Positions 1-7,370 of a DNA stretch of 14,396 nt are shown here, one piece after another. How positions within the stretch are numbered: position 1 is the stretch's first letter; every line of letters begins with the position of its first letter. The notes beneath the pieces were generated by a model. That model did not search any database, had not been told where the DNA came from, and saw only the letters and a program-made list of their open reading frames with translations. The stretch comes from an uncultured Chloroflexaceae bacterium (GTDB lineage Bacteria; Chloroflexota; Chloroflexia; Chloroflexales; Chloroflexaceae): positions 1-14,396 of the forward strand of contig CAKZQX010000062.1 of the NCBI GenBank assembly GCA_937141995.1. Reading direction: 5' to 3'. A program made the position numbers and the translations under genes.

Positions 1-115
1 CGGGCCGTTTATTCAGGCACATGCCGAGGTTGGAACCGACCGCGTAACGCGTGTTACCTGAGAGAATGACACGCTCGTCGTCGTACTGATTCGGGATGTG
101 CCGGGTGGGGCATGC

Positions 116-142
116 TATAATGCCCGCAGTAGCGCTGCGGGC
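116..142 (+). promoter_or_regulatory. Candidate -10 box (TATAAT) followed by a perfect stem-loop
   Basis: A consensus TATAAT lies at 116-121, about 70 bases before the likely start of the first Uma2 gene. No good -35 box is visible at the right distance. Immediately downstream is a perfect 8-bp inverted repeat, GCCCGCAG (122-129) and CTGCGGGC (135-142), with a 5-base loop. It would fall at or near the 5' end of the transcript. It has no T tract after it, so it is not a classic terminator. A role as a 5' stabiliser or operator is inference. Confidence 0.4.
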
Positions 143-191
143 GTACCAGTACATATCCATCCAGACGAAGCTCCGAGCGGGAGAATATGTT

Positions 192-814
192 ATGGCTGCA
201 TATCCGGCACCGAGGTTTATTATCTCAGATGAGCAGGCCGCCTTCGCACGGCAGCTTGCGGAACTACTCCCGGCCCAGGGTGAGTGGAGCGAGGCAGAGT
301 ATCTCTGGCTGACGAACCGTACCAACCGGCTGGTTGAATTCTCCGCCGGCTATGTCGATATCTTACCAATGCCTACGCCCGGCCATCAGCGGATCGTTGC
401 TTTTGTGTATGGGGTAATGCTGGCCTTTATCACCAGTCGTTCATTGGGGACGCTGCTGTTTGCGCCGCTGCGTGTGTATTTGCAACCGGGCAAATGGCGC
501 GAGCCGGACCTGGTTTTTTACTGACTGAAAACATGGACCGCGAAACCGAACAGGGTTTTATTGGGGCTGATCTGGTTGTCGAGGTCGTCAGTCCGGATGA
601 TCCGCAGCGCGACCTGGTAACGAAACGCCGGGAGTATGCCGAGGCAGGTATCGCTGAGTACTGGATTGTCAATCCGTTAACGGAGACGATAACGGTGTTG
701 CGGTTGGAGCAGGATGGTTATACCGAACATGGCACATTCGGGCAAGGCGAAGTTGCTACATCGGTTCTGCTCGCGGGTCTTACCGTCGATGTCAGGGCAA
801 CCTTCGCCGCCTGA
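192..814 (+). pseudogene. Uma2 family (DUF820) endonuclease-like gene, frameshifted
   Basis: Uma2 proteins have a PD-(D/E)XK-type nuclease fold. Their cellular role is poorly known and many copies occur per genome in Cyanobacteria and Chloroflexota. I start it at the ATG at 192 (MAAYPAPRF...), which has GGGAGA about 8 bases upstream; an in-frame ATG at 96 lacks such support. Frame 1 runs to a TGA at 522-524 and ends REPDLVFY. Frame 3 continues the same protein as LLTENMDRE... to 814. The break is at the T6 run 514-519: one extra T would restore REPDLVFLLTENMDRE across the junction and give a protein of about 207 residues, normal for the family. The conserved Asp (about residue 106) lies before the break and the VVEVVSPDDP motif after it, so neither fragment has a whole active site. 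A sequencing error in the homopolymer or ribosomal slippage are alternatives. Confidence 0.85.
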
Positions 815-835
815 GTTGGTCCGTTCCCGCATCAC

Positions 836-992
836 TTATGTACAGGACTTACGCGGTGGTTCATCAAATCGGGCGTTTGCGCCCGGTAATGGCCCGATTC
901 GCCTGCGGCAGCATGGTATATTTTTCGCGGTTTTCGCTCATTTCGCGGTGTTCGTGGTCCAAATGCTCACCGCGTAACTCCTGTTATGTACA
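836..992. mobile_element. MITE-like insertion (143-bp class) with terminal inverted repeats and target duplication
   Basis: The element proper spans about 843-983. Its ends are a 16-bp imperfect inverted repeat with one mismatch: CAGGACTTACGCGGTG at 843-858 and CACCGCGTAACTCCTG at 968-983. It is bracketed by a direct repeat TTATGTA at 836-842 and 984-990, and the match runs on to TTATGTACA in both copies, so the duplication is 7-9 bp. Inside are a nested hairpin, GGGCG/CGCCC at 871-884, within an outer pair AATCGGGC (867-874) and GCCCGATT (892-899). No ORF of note lies inside, so any transposition would need a transposase from elsewhere. It sits between the broken uma2 gene and pepF, ending about 13 bases before the pepF ribosome binding site, so it probably displaced or supplied part of the pepF upstream region. 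The parent IS family is not assigned. Confidence 0.65.
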
Positions 993-1008
993 TTAGAAAG
1001 GCTATGCT

Positions 1009-2802
1009 ATGACTGTTGATACCAGCGCCGCCGGGATTACCTGGAACCTGAGTGACCTATATGCCGGTTATGATGACCCGGCCATCAACGCGACAATGCA
1101 GCAGGTGACGACGGAGGCCACCGCCTTTGCCGATATCTATCGCGGCTCGATCAATATTCCCGGTGGGCCGGAGCCGCTGCATCTGCTGGAGGGGTTGGAG
1201 CGACTGGAGACGCTGACCGACACCGCCTACCGGCTGGCGGTCTACGCGATGCTGCTCTTTTCCGGCGACACCAGCAAGCCGGAACATCGCGATCTGCAGC
1301 AGCGGATGGAGCAGTGGCTGACCGGCATTCAGAACCAACTGCTCTTCTTCAAGCTGGAGTGGCTGGGGCTGAGTGATGCCGATGCGCAAAAGTTGCTGGA
1401 TGACCCGGCCCTGGCGCGCTACCGCCACTACCTGGCGGGTGAACGGCGCTACCAGCCACACACGCTGAGCGAGCCGGAGGAGCGCATCATCAACGAGAAG
1501 GATGTTACCGGCGCGAACGCCTGGCAGCGCCTCTTCACCGAGATGACCTCCGGGTTGAGCTTCCCGCTGGAACGCGAGGGCCAGACCGAGCAGTTGCCGC
1601 TTGCTGCCATCCTGACCCTGCTGCGCAATCCCGACCGGGCCATCCGGCAGCAGGCCCACACCACGCTCTACATGGTGCTGGGGGAGCAGGCGCAGACGTT
1701 GGCCTTCGTCTACAACACGCTGATGCAGGATCATCTGAATATCGACCGCCTGCGTCACTATCCCGATCCGATGGCCCGGCGCAACCTGGATAACGAGGTC
1801 GCGCCCGAAGTAGTTGCAACCATGATGGATGTGGTTGAGCAGAACTATGATATTGCGCAGCGCTACTTCGCGCTCAAGGCGCGGCTGCTCGGTCTGCCCC
1901 GCCTGCAGGTCTACGACCAGTATGCGCCGCTGGGGCAGGTGACAACTCACAAGAGTTATGCCGAGGCCCGGACGATCATCCTGGAGGCGCTGGGCGGGTT
2001 TGATATGCGCTTTCAGGAGATTGCCACGCGCTTCTTTGATGAGCACTGGATCGATGCCGAGGTGCGCCCCGGCAAGCGGGGCGGCGCGTTTTGCATGGGA
2101 CTGCCGCCCTCGCATCATCCCTATATCCTCTGCAACTACACCGACGAGATCCGCGATGTGATGACGGTGGCGCATGAGTTGGGGCATGGTATTCACTTCT
2201 GGCTGGCGCGCACGCAGAGCCTGTTTAATTTTATGCCGACGCTGCCCCTGGCCGAGACTGCCTCGGTGTTTGGTGAAATCCTGGTGTTTGAGCATCTGCT
2301 AAACCAGGAGCAGGATGAAGCGGCGAAGCTGGCCCTGATCTGTAGTAAAATCGAGGACATTTTCGCTACGGTCTTCCGCCAGAATGTGCTGACGCGCTTT
2401 GAGCAGGCCGCATTTGCCGGGCGCGCGCAGGGTCGCCTGACGCCGGAGCAACTGGGGGAGCGCTGGATCGAGGCGAACGGGCGCTACTATGGCGATGCGG
2501 TTGAGCAGACGCCGGGCTATGAGCTAGGCTGGTCCTACATTCCGCACTTTATCAACTCGCCCTTCTACTGCTACAGCTATGTCTTTGGCGAGTTGCTGGT
2601 GCTGGCGCTCTACGCGATGTACCGCGAGCAGGGCACGGCGTTTGTGCCGCGCTACCTGGCGCTGCTGGAGGCGGGGGGCAGTCAGGCTCCCGGCGAACTG
2701 CTGGCCGCCCTCGGCGTCGATCCGCACGACCCGACCTTCTGGCAACTGGGCTTCAACGAACTGCGCCGCATGGTGGACTGGGCGCATGAACTGGCGGGAT
2801 AA
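1009..2802 (+). CDS. pepF: M3 family oligoendopeptidase F
   Basis: This is a cytoplasmic zinc metallopeptidase that cleaves oligopeptides, expected to act in peptide turnover. At 597 residues it has the usual length of the M3B/OEF family. The N-terminus (TWNLSDLYAGYDDP) matches the typical opening. The zinc site is HELGH at residues 389-393, with a likely third ligand Glu in LAETASVFGE near residue 416. The C-terminal substrate-binding motif is seen as GWSYIPHFINSPFYCYSY around residues 507-524. The ATG at 1009 has AAAGG (997-1001) at good spacing. No signal peptide is visible. The gene looks fully intact. Its upstream region is occupied by the MITE-like element, and an AEC-transporter fragment follows in the same frame directly after the stop codon. 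Confidence 0.95.
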   Translation: MTVDTSAAGITWNLSDLYAGYDDPAINATMQQVTTEATAFADIYRGSINIPGGPEPLHLLEGLERLETLTDTAYRLAVYAMLLFSGDTSKPEHRDLQQRMEQWLTGIQNQLLFFKLEWLGLSDADAQKLLDDPALARYRHYLAGERRYQPHTLSEPEERIINEKDVTGANAWQRLFTEMTSGLSFPLEREGQTEQLPLAAILTLLRNPDRAIRQQAHTTLYMVLGEQAQTLAFVYNTLMQDHLNIDRLRHYPDPMARRNLDNEVAPEVVATMMDVVEQNYDIAQRYFALKARLLGLPRLQVYDQYAPLGQVTTHKSYAEARTIILEALGGFDMRFQEIATRFFDEHWIDAEVRPGKRGGAFCMGLPPSHHPYILCNYTDEIRDVMTVAHELGHGIHFWLARTQSLFNFMPTLPLAETASVFGEILVFEHLLNQEQDEAAKLALICSKIEDIFATVFRQNVLTRFEQAAFAGRAQGRLTPEQLGERWIEANGRYYGDAVEQTPGYELGWSYIPHFINSPFYCYSYVFGELLVLALYAMYREQGTAFVPRYLALLEAGGSQAPGELLAALGVDPHDPTFWQLGFNELRRMVDWAHELAG

Positions 2803-2811
2803 TGGAGGGCG

Positions 2812-3300
2812 GTGGTCGCTCATTGTACGTATGCACAGTTTCGGGCAGAGCGAGACACGCTGCCGGCGCTGGCGCAGAGTCCTCTGATCATCGCCTGTGT
2901 GCTGGGCATCGCGCTCAATCTGTCCGGGATCGGGTTGCCCTTTGTGGCCGGCGAGTTGATCGAGATCTTTGCGCGGGCGGCGCTGCCAATGGGTCTGCTG
3001 ACTGTGGGGACTGCTCCGGATCTGCGCGCGGTGCGAACGGGCATCCTGCCGGTGCTGGTGGCGAGCTGGTTGAAGCTGCTGATCCTGCCGCTGCTGACGG
3101 CCCTGGCCTGCCGGTTGCTGAGTATCGGCGATCTGGCGATGGCGGTGGCAGTGATCTTTGCGGCGCTGCCAACCGCCACCTCGGCCTACATCCTGGCGCA
3201 GCAAATGGGCGGCGCTGCGCGGTTAATGGCGGCGTTGCTCACGGTGCAGACTCTGGCGGCGGTGGTGACCATGCTGCTGCTGTTGCTGCTGCTGGTATAA
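2812..3300 (+). pseudogene. C-terminal half of an AEC (auxin efflux carrier) family transporter
   Basis: The reading frame encodes about 160 residues matching only the second half of AEC-family permeases, which normally have about 300 residues and ten helices built as two five-helix repeats. Five hydrophobic segments are visible: LIIACVLGIALNLSGIG, the region around ALPMGLLTVG, ILPVLVASWLKLLILPLL, MAVAVIFAALPTATSAYIL, and the Leu-rich C-terminus. The characteristic 'ALPTATSAYILAQQMGG' region is well preserved. Homology begins near ALAQSPLI, the expected linker between halves. The only plausible start is GTG at 2812, with a GGAGG-like sequence at 2804-2808 that is rather close. The frame is the same as that of pepF, which stops 9 bases upstream. 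I favour a deletion remnant, but the frame is clean and a working half-transporter acting as a dimer cannot be excluded. It converges with the restriction gene, with 9 bp between stops. Confidence 0.75.
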
Positions 3301-3309
3301 CACGTCCGC

Positions 3310-6300
3310 CTATTCTGCTTCCTCTTCCGCATCCGGCACTTCGTCGGCATCTTCGGCCAGGGCAGGCGCGCTGCCTAGGATACGCTCTCGATCCGCCGGG
3401 TCGCTGATCTGGTAGAGGTCCAGGACGCGCTCATCAATCGTGGCATCCAGGTGGGCAACGGCATCGAGCAACTCTTGAATATGTTCAATCTGTGCAGCTT
3501 CGGCAGCGAAGAAGCTATCCAGGTCGGTACGACTCACCGGAACCAGTGCCTGATTTTTCAGATCGTCCCAGGTTTTGCCCTGCCAGCGCGGGCGGCTCAG
3601 GTAGCCCTGCAGGTAGCGCCGGATATCGGCGTCGGGGACTTCCAGCCAGAGCCGGTTGTGCCGCAGCATAACAGTTTCGGGGGTGCGATCAGGAATGTAA
3701 ACGTTGCGGCTAACTGTTGTCTGGCGGTCGCAGCGGTTGGGCAGTTGAAAGAACCCGGACGCCTCGGCATCAAAGAAGCTGTAGGGCGCTAAGGCGGGGT
3801 TGCCCTGCTGGAGGGTATCCAGTAGATGATCGTAGGGCACAGCGATGTGGGTGCTGCCATCCCGGCGGCGCTTGATCGTGTAGCCCTGTTCGCGCAGGCT
3901 GTTTAGCTCCGCGTTATGCCCCAGGATTGTGTCAACCAGCGCGACGATTTCTGCCTGGGTTGCGGTATCGGCGGGGTAGATTGGGAGCTGACGAAAGTAT
4001 GATGGATTGATGTGAACATTGTCAAATTGCCGTCCAAACCAGTAGTTGAGCAGGGATGAGTTGAATAATGCGAGGATGTATTTGAGATTGTAATTCAAGT
4101 TGTTTGTAATGATGACATTGAGGTTTTTTCTGTTGTAGAAATTTTTATCATCATAAGTTGCAACCAGTCTGCGTTTCAGCACACGATTGCGCATATCCTG
4201 TACAAGTAGTTTAGGTGACTCAAAATATTTCGGCTCACGTGTTCGTTCGAGCCAATCCCCATATTTTATATAAGGTTGTTCATTTCCCCACCGTAATTCA
4301 TAGCGTCCGACAAATCCAGTCTTATCGAGCAAGGGTTTCCAATCGGTTTCATTGGTTGGGATAATGCGACGAGGTTTAATGTAAAGATTAACGCGACCAT
4401 CTTTGCTAGTTTTGTAAGGATCAATCCCTGGACTACTCTCCGTGACATCCCCCAGCCGCAGCACCTTTGTGCCACCGTTGGTCGGGATGCGGCAGGCATC
4501 TTCGATTCGCTGGAGCAGTTCGTCGTAGCGGATATTCATTTCGTTCTTTGGATCGGCCATCCAGCGCGCCTGCGGCTGGGTCAGGGTTTCGCTCCAGGCA
4601 TGTTCAGCCAGTTTGTCCAGGGTTTCGCGCAGACCCAGGATATTGATCCGCACCAGTTGCGCTTTCCGCTTCTCCGCATCGGTTTCGCGCTCCAGGAAGA
4701 GCAGCACGCAGTCTACATTGGCATCGGGCCAGATACCCTGGGGAAGATCCACAATCTGCTCAATCCGGCCATGCGTCAGCAGTTGTCCACGCAGCGTGGC
4801 GGTGTTGGTGCCCATCAGGTAGGTGTTGGGTGTGATAAAACCCAGGCGGCCATCCGGGGCCAGTAGTTCCAGCCCAAAGTTAAGGAAAAAGGTATAGCTA
4901 TCCGGCTTACCATAGAAGACCTCGGCCCAGTCCGCACGCAGCATCTCCTTATAGTCGTCACTCAGTTTTGCGCCATAGGGCGGGTTGGCAACCACAAAGG
5001 CAAAGCCATTGGCATAGGGCGTACCGGGGCGGCGGGCTTTGATCTGGTCTACCTGGTCATTCTCCTCGGCCAGCAGCGTATTGAAGTAGACATAGTACTG
5101 CCTCCCCGTGGGCCGGGTGAGTGCATCGACATTGTAGATATGGAAGCGCTGCAGGCGAGGGCGCTGCCCGGTCTGATGTGCCAGTTTCACCAGATCCAGC
5201 ACCTGGATCAATAGATTGACTTCGGCCAGGTAGCAGGCGAACGGGTTCAGGTCAAAGCCATAAATACTATTCTGAACCCGTTCCAGCACCGCCACAGGAT
5301 CATCAATCTGGGCGGCGTTGCCCTGGTAGGCGGCAACCAGCCGGCGCGCTGCGGTCACCAGGAATGTACCACTGCCACAGGCCGGATCGATCAGGCGCTT
5401 GTTTGGGCCGATAATCGCCTGCGGGTTGGTGTAACCAACCTCGTCCAGGATATAGTTGACAATGGTGGGCGGAGTGTAATACTGGCCCTTCTCGCGCTTT
5501 TCCTTGCGATCTACATAGGTGTTGTAGATCGTGCCGACAATGTCGGAGTCAACCCCGGCGAAGTCAAAGCGGCTGAGGCGGTGTAGCGCCATAACGAAGC
5601 GCCGCTGATCCAGTCTATACCAGTTAAATAGTTCGCGCCCGGTGAAAAAGTGGGCATAGATATTCTGCGCATTTTCATAGGCAATCTCTATCAGATGGCT
5701 GTAGGGATTGCCATTGGTAAAGACCAGGTAGCGCTCGATATCCTCCTGCCAGTGCTGCAATCCGCCATCCGAGATCAGGCGATGGGGAAAGATGCTCTTG
5801 TCCTCGCAGACGCGGATCAGCAGCAGGCGAATAAAGACCACATAGGCCGCCTGAAGCGCAAACTCATCCTGGCGCTGAGCTTCATTCATACCGCCGAGCA
5901 TGGTTTCCTGCACCAGCGAGCGCCAGACGGTGTAGTCATCATTGACCTTGAGCACATCCTGGTAAGTCTGGCGTAGCGTGGCCTGCCGCTGATGCCAGGC
6001 AAACGCCTGCTCAACATAGGTGCGGACTGCGGCGTGTAGTGCGGGGATCTGTTCAAGATCGGCCCAGGGACGCGCCGCGCGGGGGCGGTCGGCATATTTG
6101 CGCTGGAGCGCACTGTTCGTAATCGCCAGCAGTTCCGTCAGCACTGCTTTCGGACTAAAAAAGGCGCGGGCATCCTGTTCCAACCGCAGTAGAACTGCCT
6201 CAAACTCCACCAGATCCGGCGTATCTATGCCAAGCAAAACGCGGTTGGCATCACTATCCAGGGCCGTCATGACTTTGCGACGCAGGGTATCAAACGCCTG

Positions 6301-7104
6301 CTTTGCCAGATCCGGCGCGGTGTCGTTGAGCCGGTCGGCCCGATCCCGGTACTCCGCGTAGCGTGTCAGATGCTCATCGAGGATCTGTCGGGCATCATGC
6401 TGAAGTTCCAGCACCAGGGATTGCAACTCCTCCACCAGCACCGCTTCGTTGCCGCTGCCGGTGCCCAGGGGTAACGCCTGTTGCTGCCAGTCTTCCAGAC
6501 TGATGGCAATCTCTTGTTCAAGTTGCTCCAGGTTGGCAAAGGTTGCTTTCCGACAACGATCAAAAAGCGTGTGCAACTGCTGCGCGGTGGCAGGAGCGAG
6601 CGACGGCGGTTTGCTCTGTGTCCACTCCTGAATCGCTGCCGGGATGTCCAGGTCAACCAGCAGCGTCGGGTGCGCCGGATTGTCAAACTTCCAGACCAGC
6701 AACCGACGACCATTGGTGAGCATACCCAGGCGCAACGCTAATGCACGCACATAGCGGGCAAGTTGGGCGAAGTGGCTCTCTGGATCATTCAGATTGAGAG
6801 ATAGATCTTCCCAGGTGTTCTTATCCTCAACCACAAAACAGGTGCCATACAGCGGCGCAGTTGGCGCAAAATCGGGGCGATCACCGTGACGCTGGAGGTT
6901 ATAGACGCGGTCGCCGGGCTCAAATCCCAACAATCCTAGCAGGGGGCCGACAATTGCCGTATCAACAATTGATGCCTCATCGCCGCTACGCTGCCCGCGT
7001 GGGCGTTGCAGGTAGGTCAGAAAATCATCATGACGAAAGTTCTTGCTGGTAAATAGATCAAAAAAAGCCGCTATGAACTTATCAAATGTATCAGGCACAT
7101 GCAT
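3310..7104 (-). CDS. Type IIG restriction-modification enzyme (fused nuclease, N6-adenine methyltransferase and specificity domain)
   Basis: A single 1264-residue polypeptide that should both methylate adenine in its recognition site and cut nearby DNA. The N-terminus carries a PD-(D/E)XK nuclease signature: Asp78 in RPDFAP and Glu93-Asp-Lys95 in VVEDKN. A long helical linker follows. The methyltransferase core has the SAM-binding motif DPACGSGTFL at residues 573-582 and the catalytic NPPY at 707-710, as in Eco57I-type gamma-class N6-adenine methylases. The C-terminal third (about 889-1035) looks like a TaqI-like target-recognition domain, including NSSLLNYWFGRQF and INPSYFRQLPIYP. This stretch is much more AT-rich than the rest. 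No separate S, M or helicase gene is nearby, which argues against type I, BREX or DISARM. The start ATG at 7104 has a weak ribosome binding site. The frame is intact, so it is probably active. Confidence 0.88.
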   Translation of the reverse strand: MHVPDTFDKFIAAFFDLFTSKNFRHDDFLTYLQRPRGQRSGDEASIVDTAIVGPLLGLLGFEPGDRVYNLQRHGDRPDFAPTAPLYGTCFVVEDKNTWEDLSLNLNDPESHFAQLARYVRALALRLGMLTNGRRLLVWKFDNPAHPTLLVDLDIPAAIQEWTQSKPPSLAPATAQQLHTLFDRCRKATFANLEQLEQEIAISLEDWQQQALPLGTGSGNEAVLVEELQSLVLELQHDARQILDEHLTRYAEYRDRADRLNDTAPDLAKQAFDTLRRKVMTALDSDANRVLLGIDTPDLVEFEAVLLRLEQDARAFFSPKAVLTELLAITNSALQRKYADRPRAARPWADLEQIPALHAAVRTYVEQAFAWHQRQATLRQTYQDVLKVNDDYTVWRSLVQETMLGGMNEAQRQDEFALQAAYVVFIRLLLIRVCEDKSIFPHRLISDGGLQHWQEDIERYLVFTNGNPYSHLIEIAYENAQNIYAHFFTGRELFNWYRLDQRRFVMALHRLSRFDFAGVDSDIVGTIYNTYVDRKEKREKGQYYTPPTIVNYILDEVGYTNPQAIIGPNKRLIDPACGSGTFLVTAARRLVAAYQGNAAQIDDPVAVLERVQNSIYGFDLNPFACYLAEVNLLIQVLDLVKLAHQTGQRPRLQRFHIYNVDALTRPTGRQYYVYFNTLLAEENDQVDQIKARRPGTPYANGFAFVVANPPYGAKLSDDYKEMLRADWAEVFYGKPDSYTFFLNFGLELLAPDGRLGFITPNTYLMGTNTATLRGQLLTHGRIEQIVDLPQGIWPDANVDCVLLFLERETDAEKRKAQLVRINILGLRETLDKLAEHAWSETLTQPQARWMADPKNEMNIRYDELLQRIEDACRIPTNGGTKVLRLGDVTESSPGIDPYKTSKDGRVNLYIKPRRIIPTNETDWKPLLDKTGFVGRYELRWGNEQPYIKYGDWLERTREPKYFESPKLLVQDMRNRVLKRRLVATYDDKNFYNRKNLNVIITNNLNYNLKYILALFNSSLLNYWFGRQFDNVHINPSYFRQLPIYPADTATQAEIVALVDTILGHNAELNSLREQGYTIKRRRDGSTHIAVPYDHLLDTLQQGNPALAPYSFFDAEASGFFQLPNRCDRQTTVSRNVYIPDRTPETVMLRHNRLWLEVPDADIRRYLQGYLSRPRWQGKTWDDLKNQALVPVSRTDLDSFFAAEAAQIEHIQELLDAVAHLDATIDERVLDLYQISDPADRERILGSAPALAEDADEVPDAEEEAE

Positions 7105-7242
7105 ACATTAACTCGGGTCGTCTTTCTCAGCACACGGGTAGATCATATGACACAACGACTGCATGCCGGCGCATAGCGGGTGCGGGTGAGTGTGGCAGGC
7201 GACGACGGAGCAGGTATGCAGCCACTGGACAGGAATAGCGCT

Positions 7243-7271
7243 ATGATACCGATGATCTGGAGCATTGGCAA
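7243..7271 (-). promoter_or_regulatory. Candidate sigma70-type promoter for the type IIG gene
   Basis: On the minus strand TTGCCA (7271-7266) and TATCAT (7248-7243) are separated by 17 bases, a good sigma70-like arrangement. It points toward the restriction-modification gene and would give a leader of roughly 130 bases. This is a motif match only. The rest of 7105-7242 shows no gene. Confidence 0.35.
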
Positions 7272-7293
7272 ACACAGCACGCTCAGGTGGGGG

Positions 7294-7366
7294 TAGTGCT
7301 GCTTTGAATCAGGCAGTGCCACCTCCAGCCGGCCAGCGCGCCGGACCCCGCCTGAAGGCAGCACTA
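7294..7366. repeat. Structured intergenic palindrome, REP-like
   Basis: A perfect 9-bp inverted repeat, TAGTGCTGC (7294-7302) and GCAGCACTA (7358-7366), brackets a smaller hairpin CCGGC (7329-7333) and GCCGG (7340-7344). The right arm CCTGAAGGCAGCACTA (7351-7366) recurs with one mismatch at 13408-13423, so it belongs to a dispersed family. It sits just past the end of the coxL-type gene, where it could end transcription, although no clear T tract follows. Confidence 0.5.
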
Positions 7367-7370
7367 TGCA

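Noticed and set aside
1..61. Possible 3' end of an upstream gene (a frame ending at TGA 59-61)
   Set aside because: Only about 20 codons are visible, with no recognisable motif, and the other plus-strand frames are equally plausible.
96..191. In-frame upstream start for the first Uma2 gene
   Set aside because: It would start before the TATAAT box and read through the stem-loop. The ATG at 192 has a ribosome binding site and a family-like N-terminus.
1057..2295. Long minus-strand open frame of 412 codons
   Set aside because: It lies wholly antisense to pepF, has a Gln/Arg/Leu-rich composition without recognisable domains, and is explained by the codon bias of the real gene.
2802..3407. Plus-strand open frame starting at ATG 2802 overlapping the pepF stop
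   Set aside because: Its Gly/Ala/Arg-rich translation is a frame shadow. The AEC homology is in the frame of 2812.
3310..7104. BREX (PglX) or DISARM methylase
   Set aside because: No other BREX or DISARM genes are adjacent, and the N-terminal PD-(D/E)XK motif fits a self-contained type IIG enzyme.
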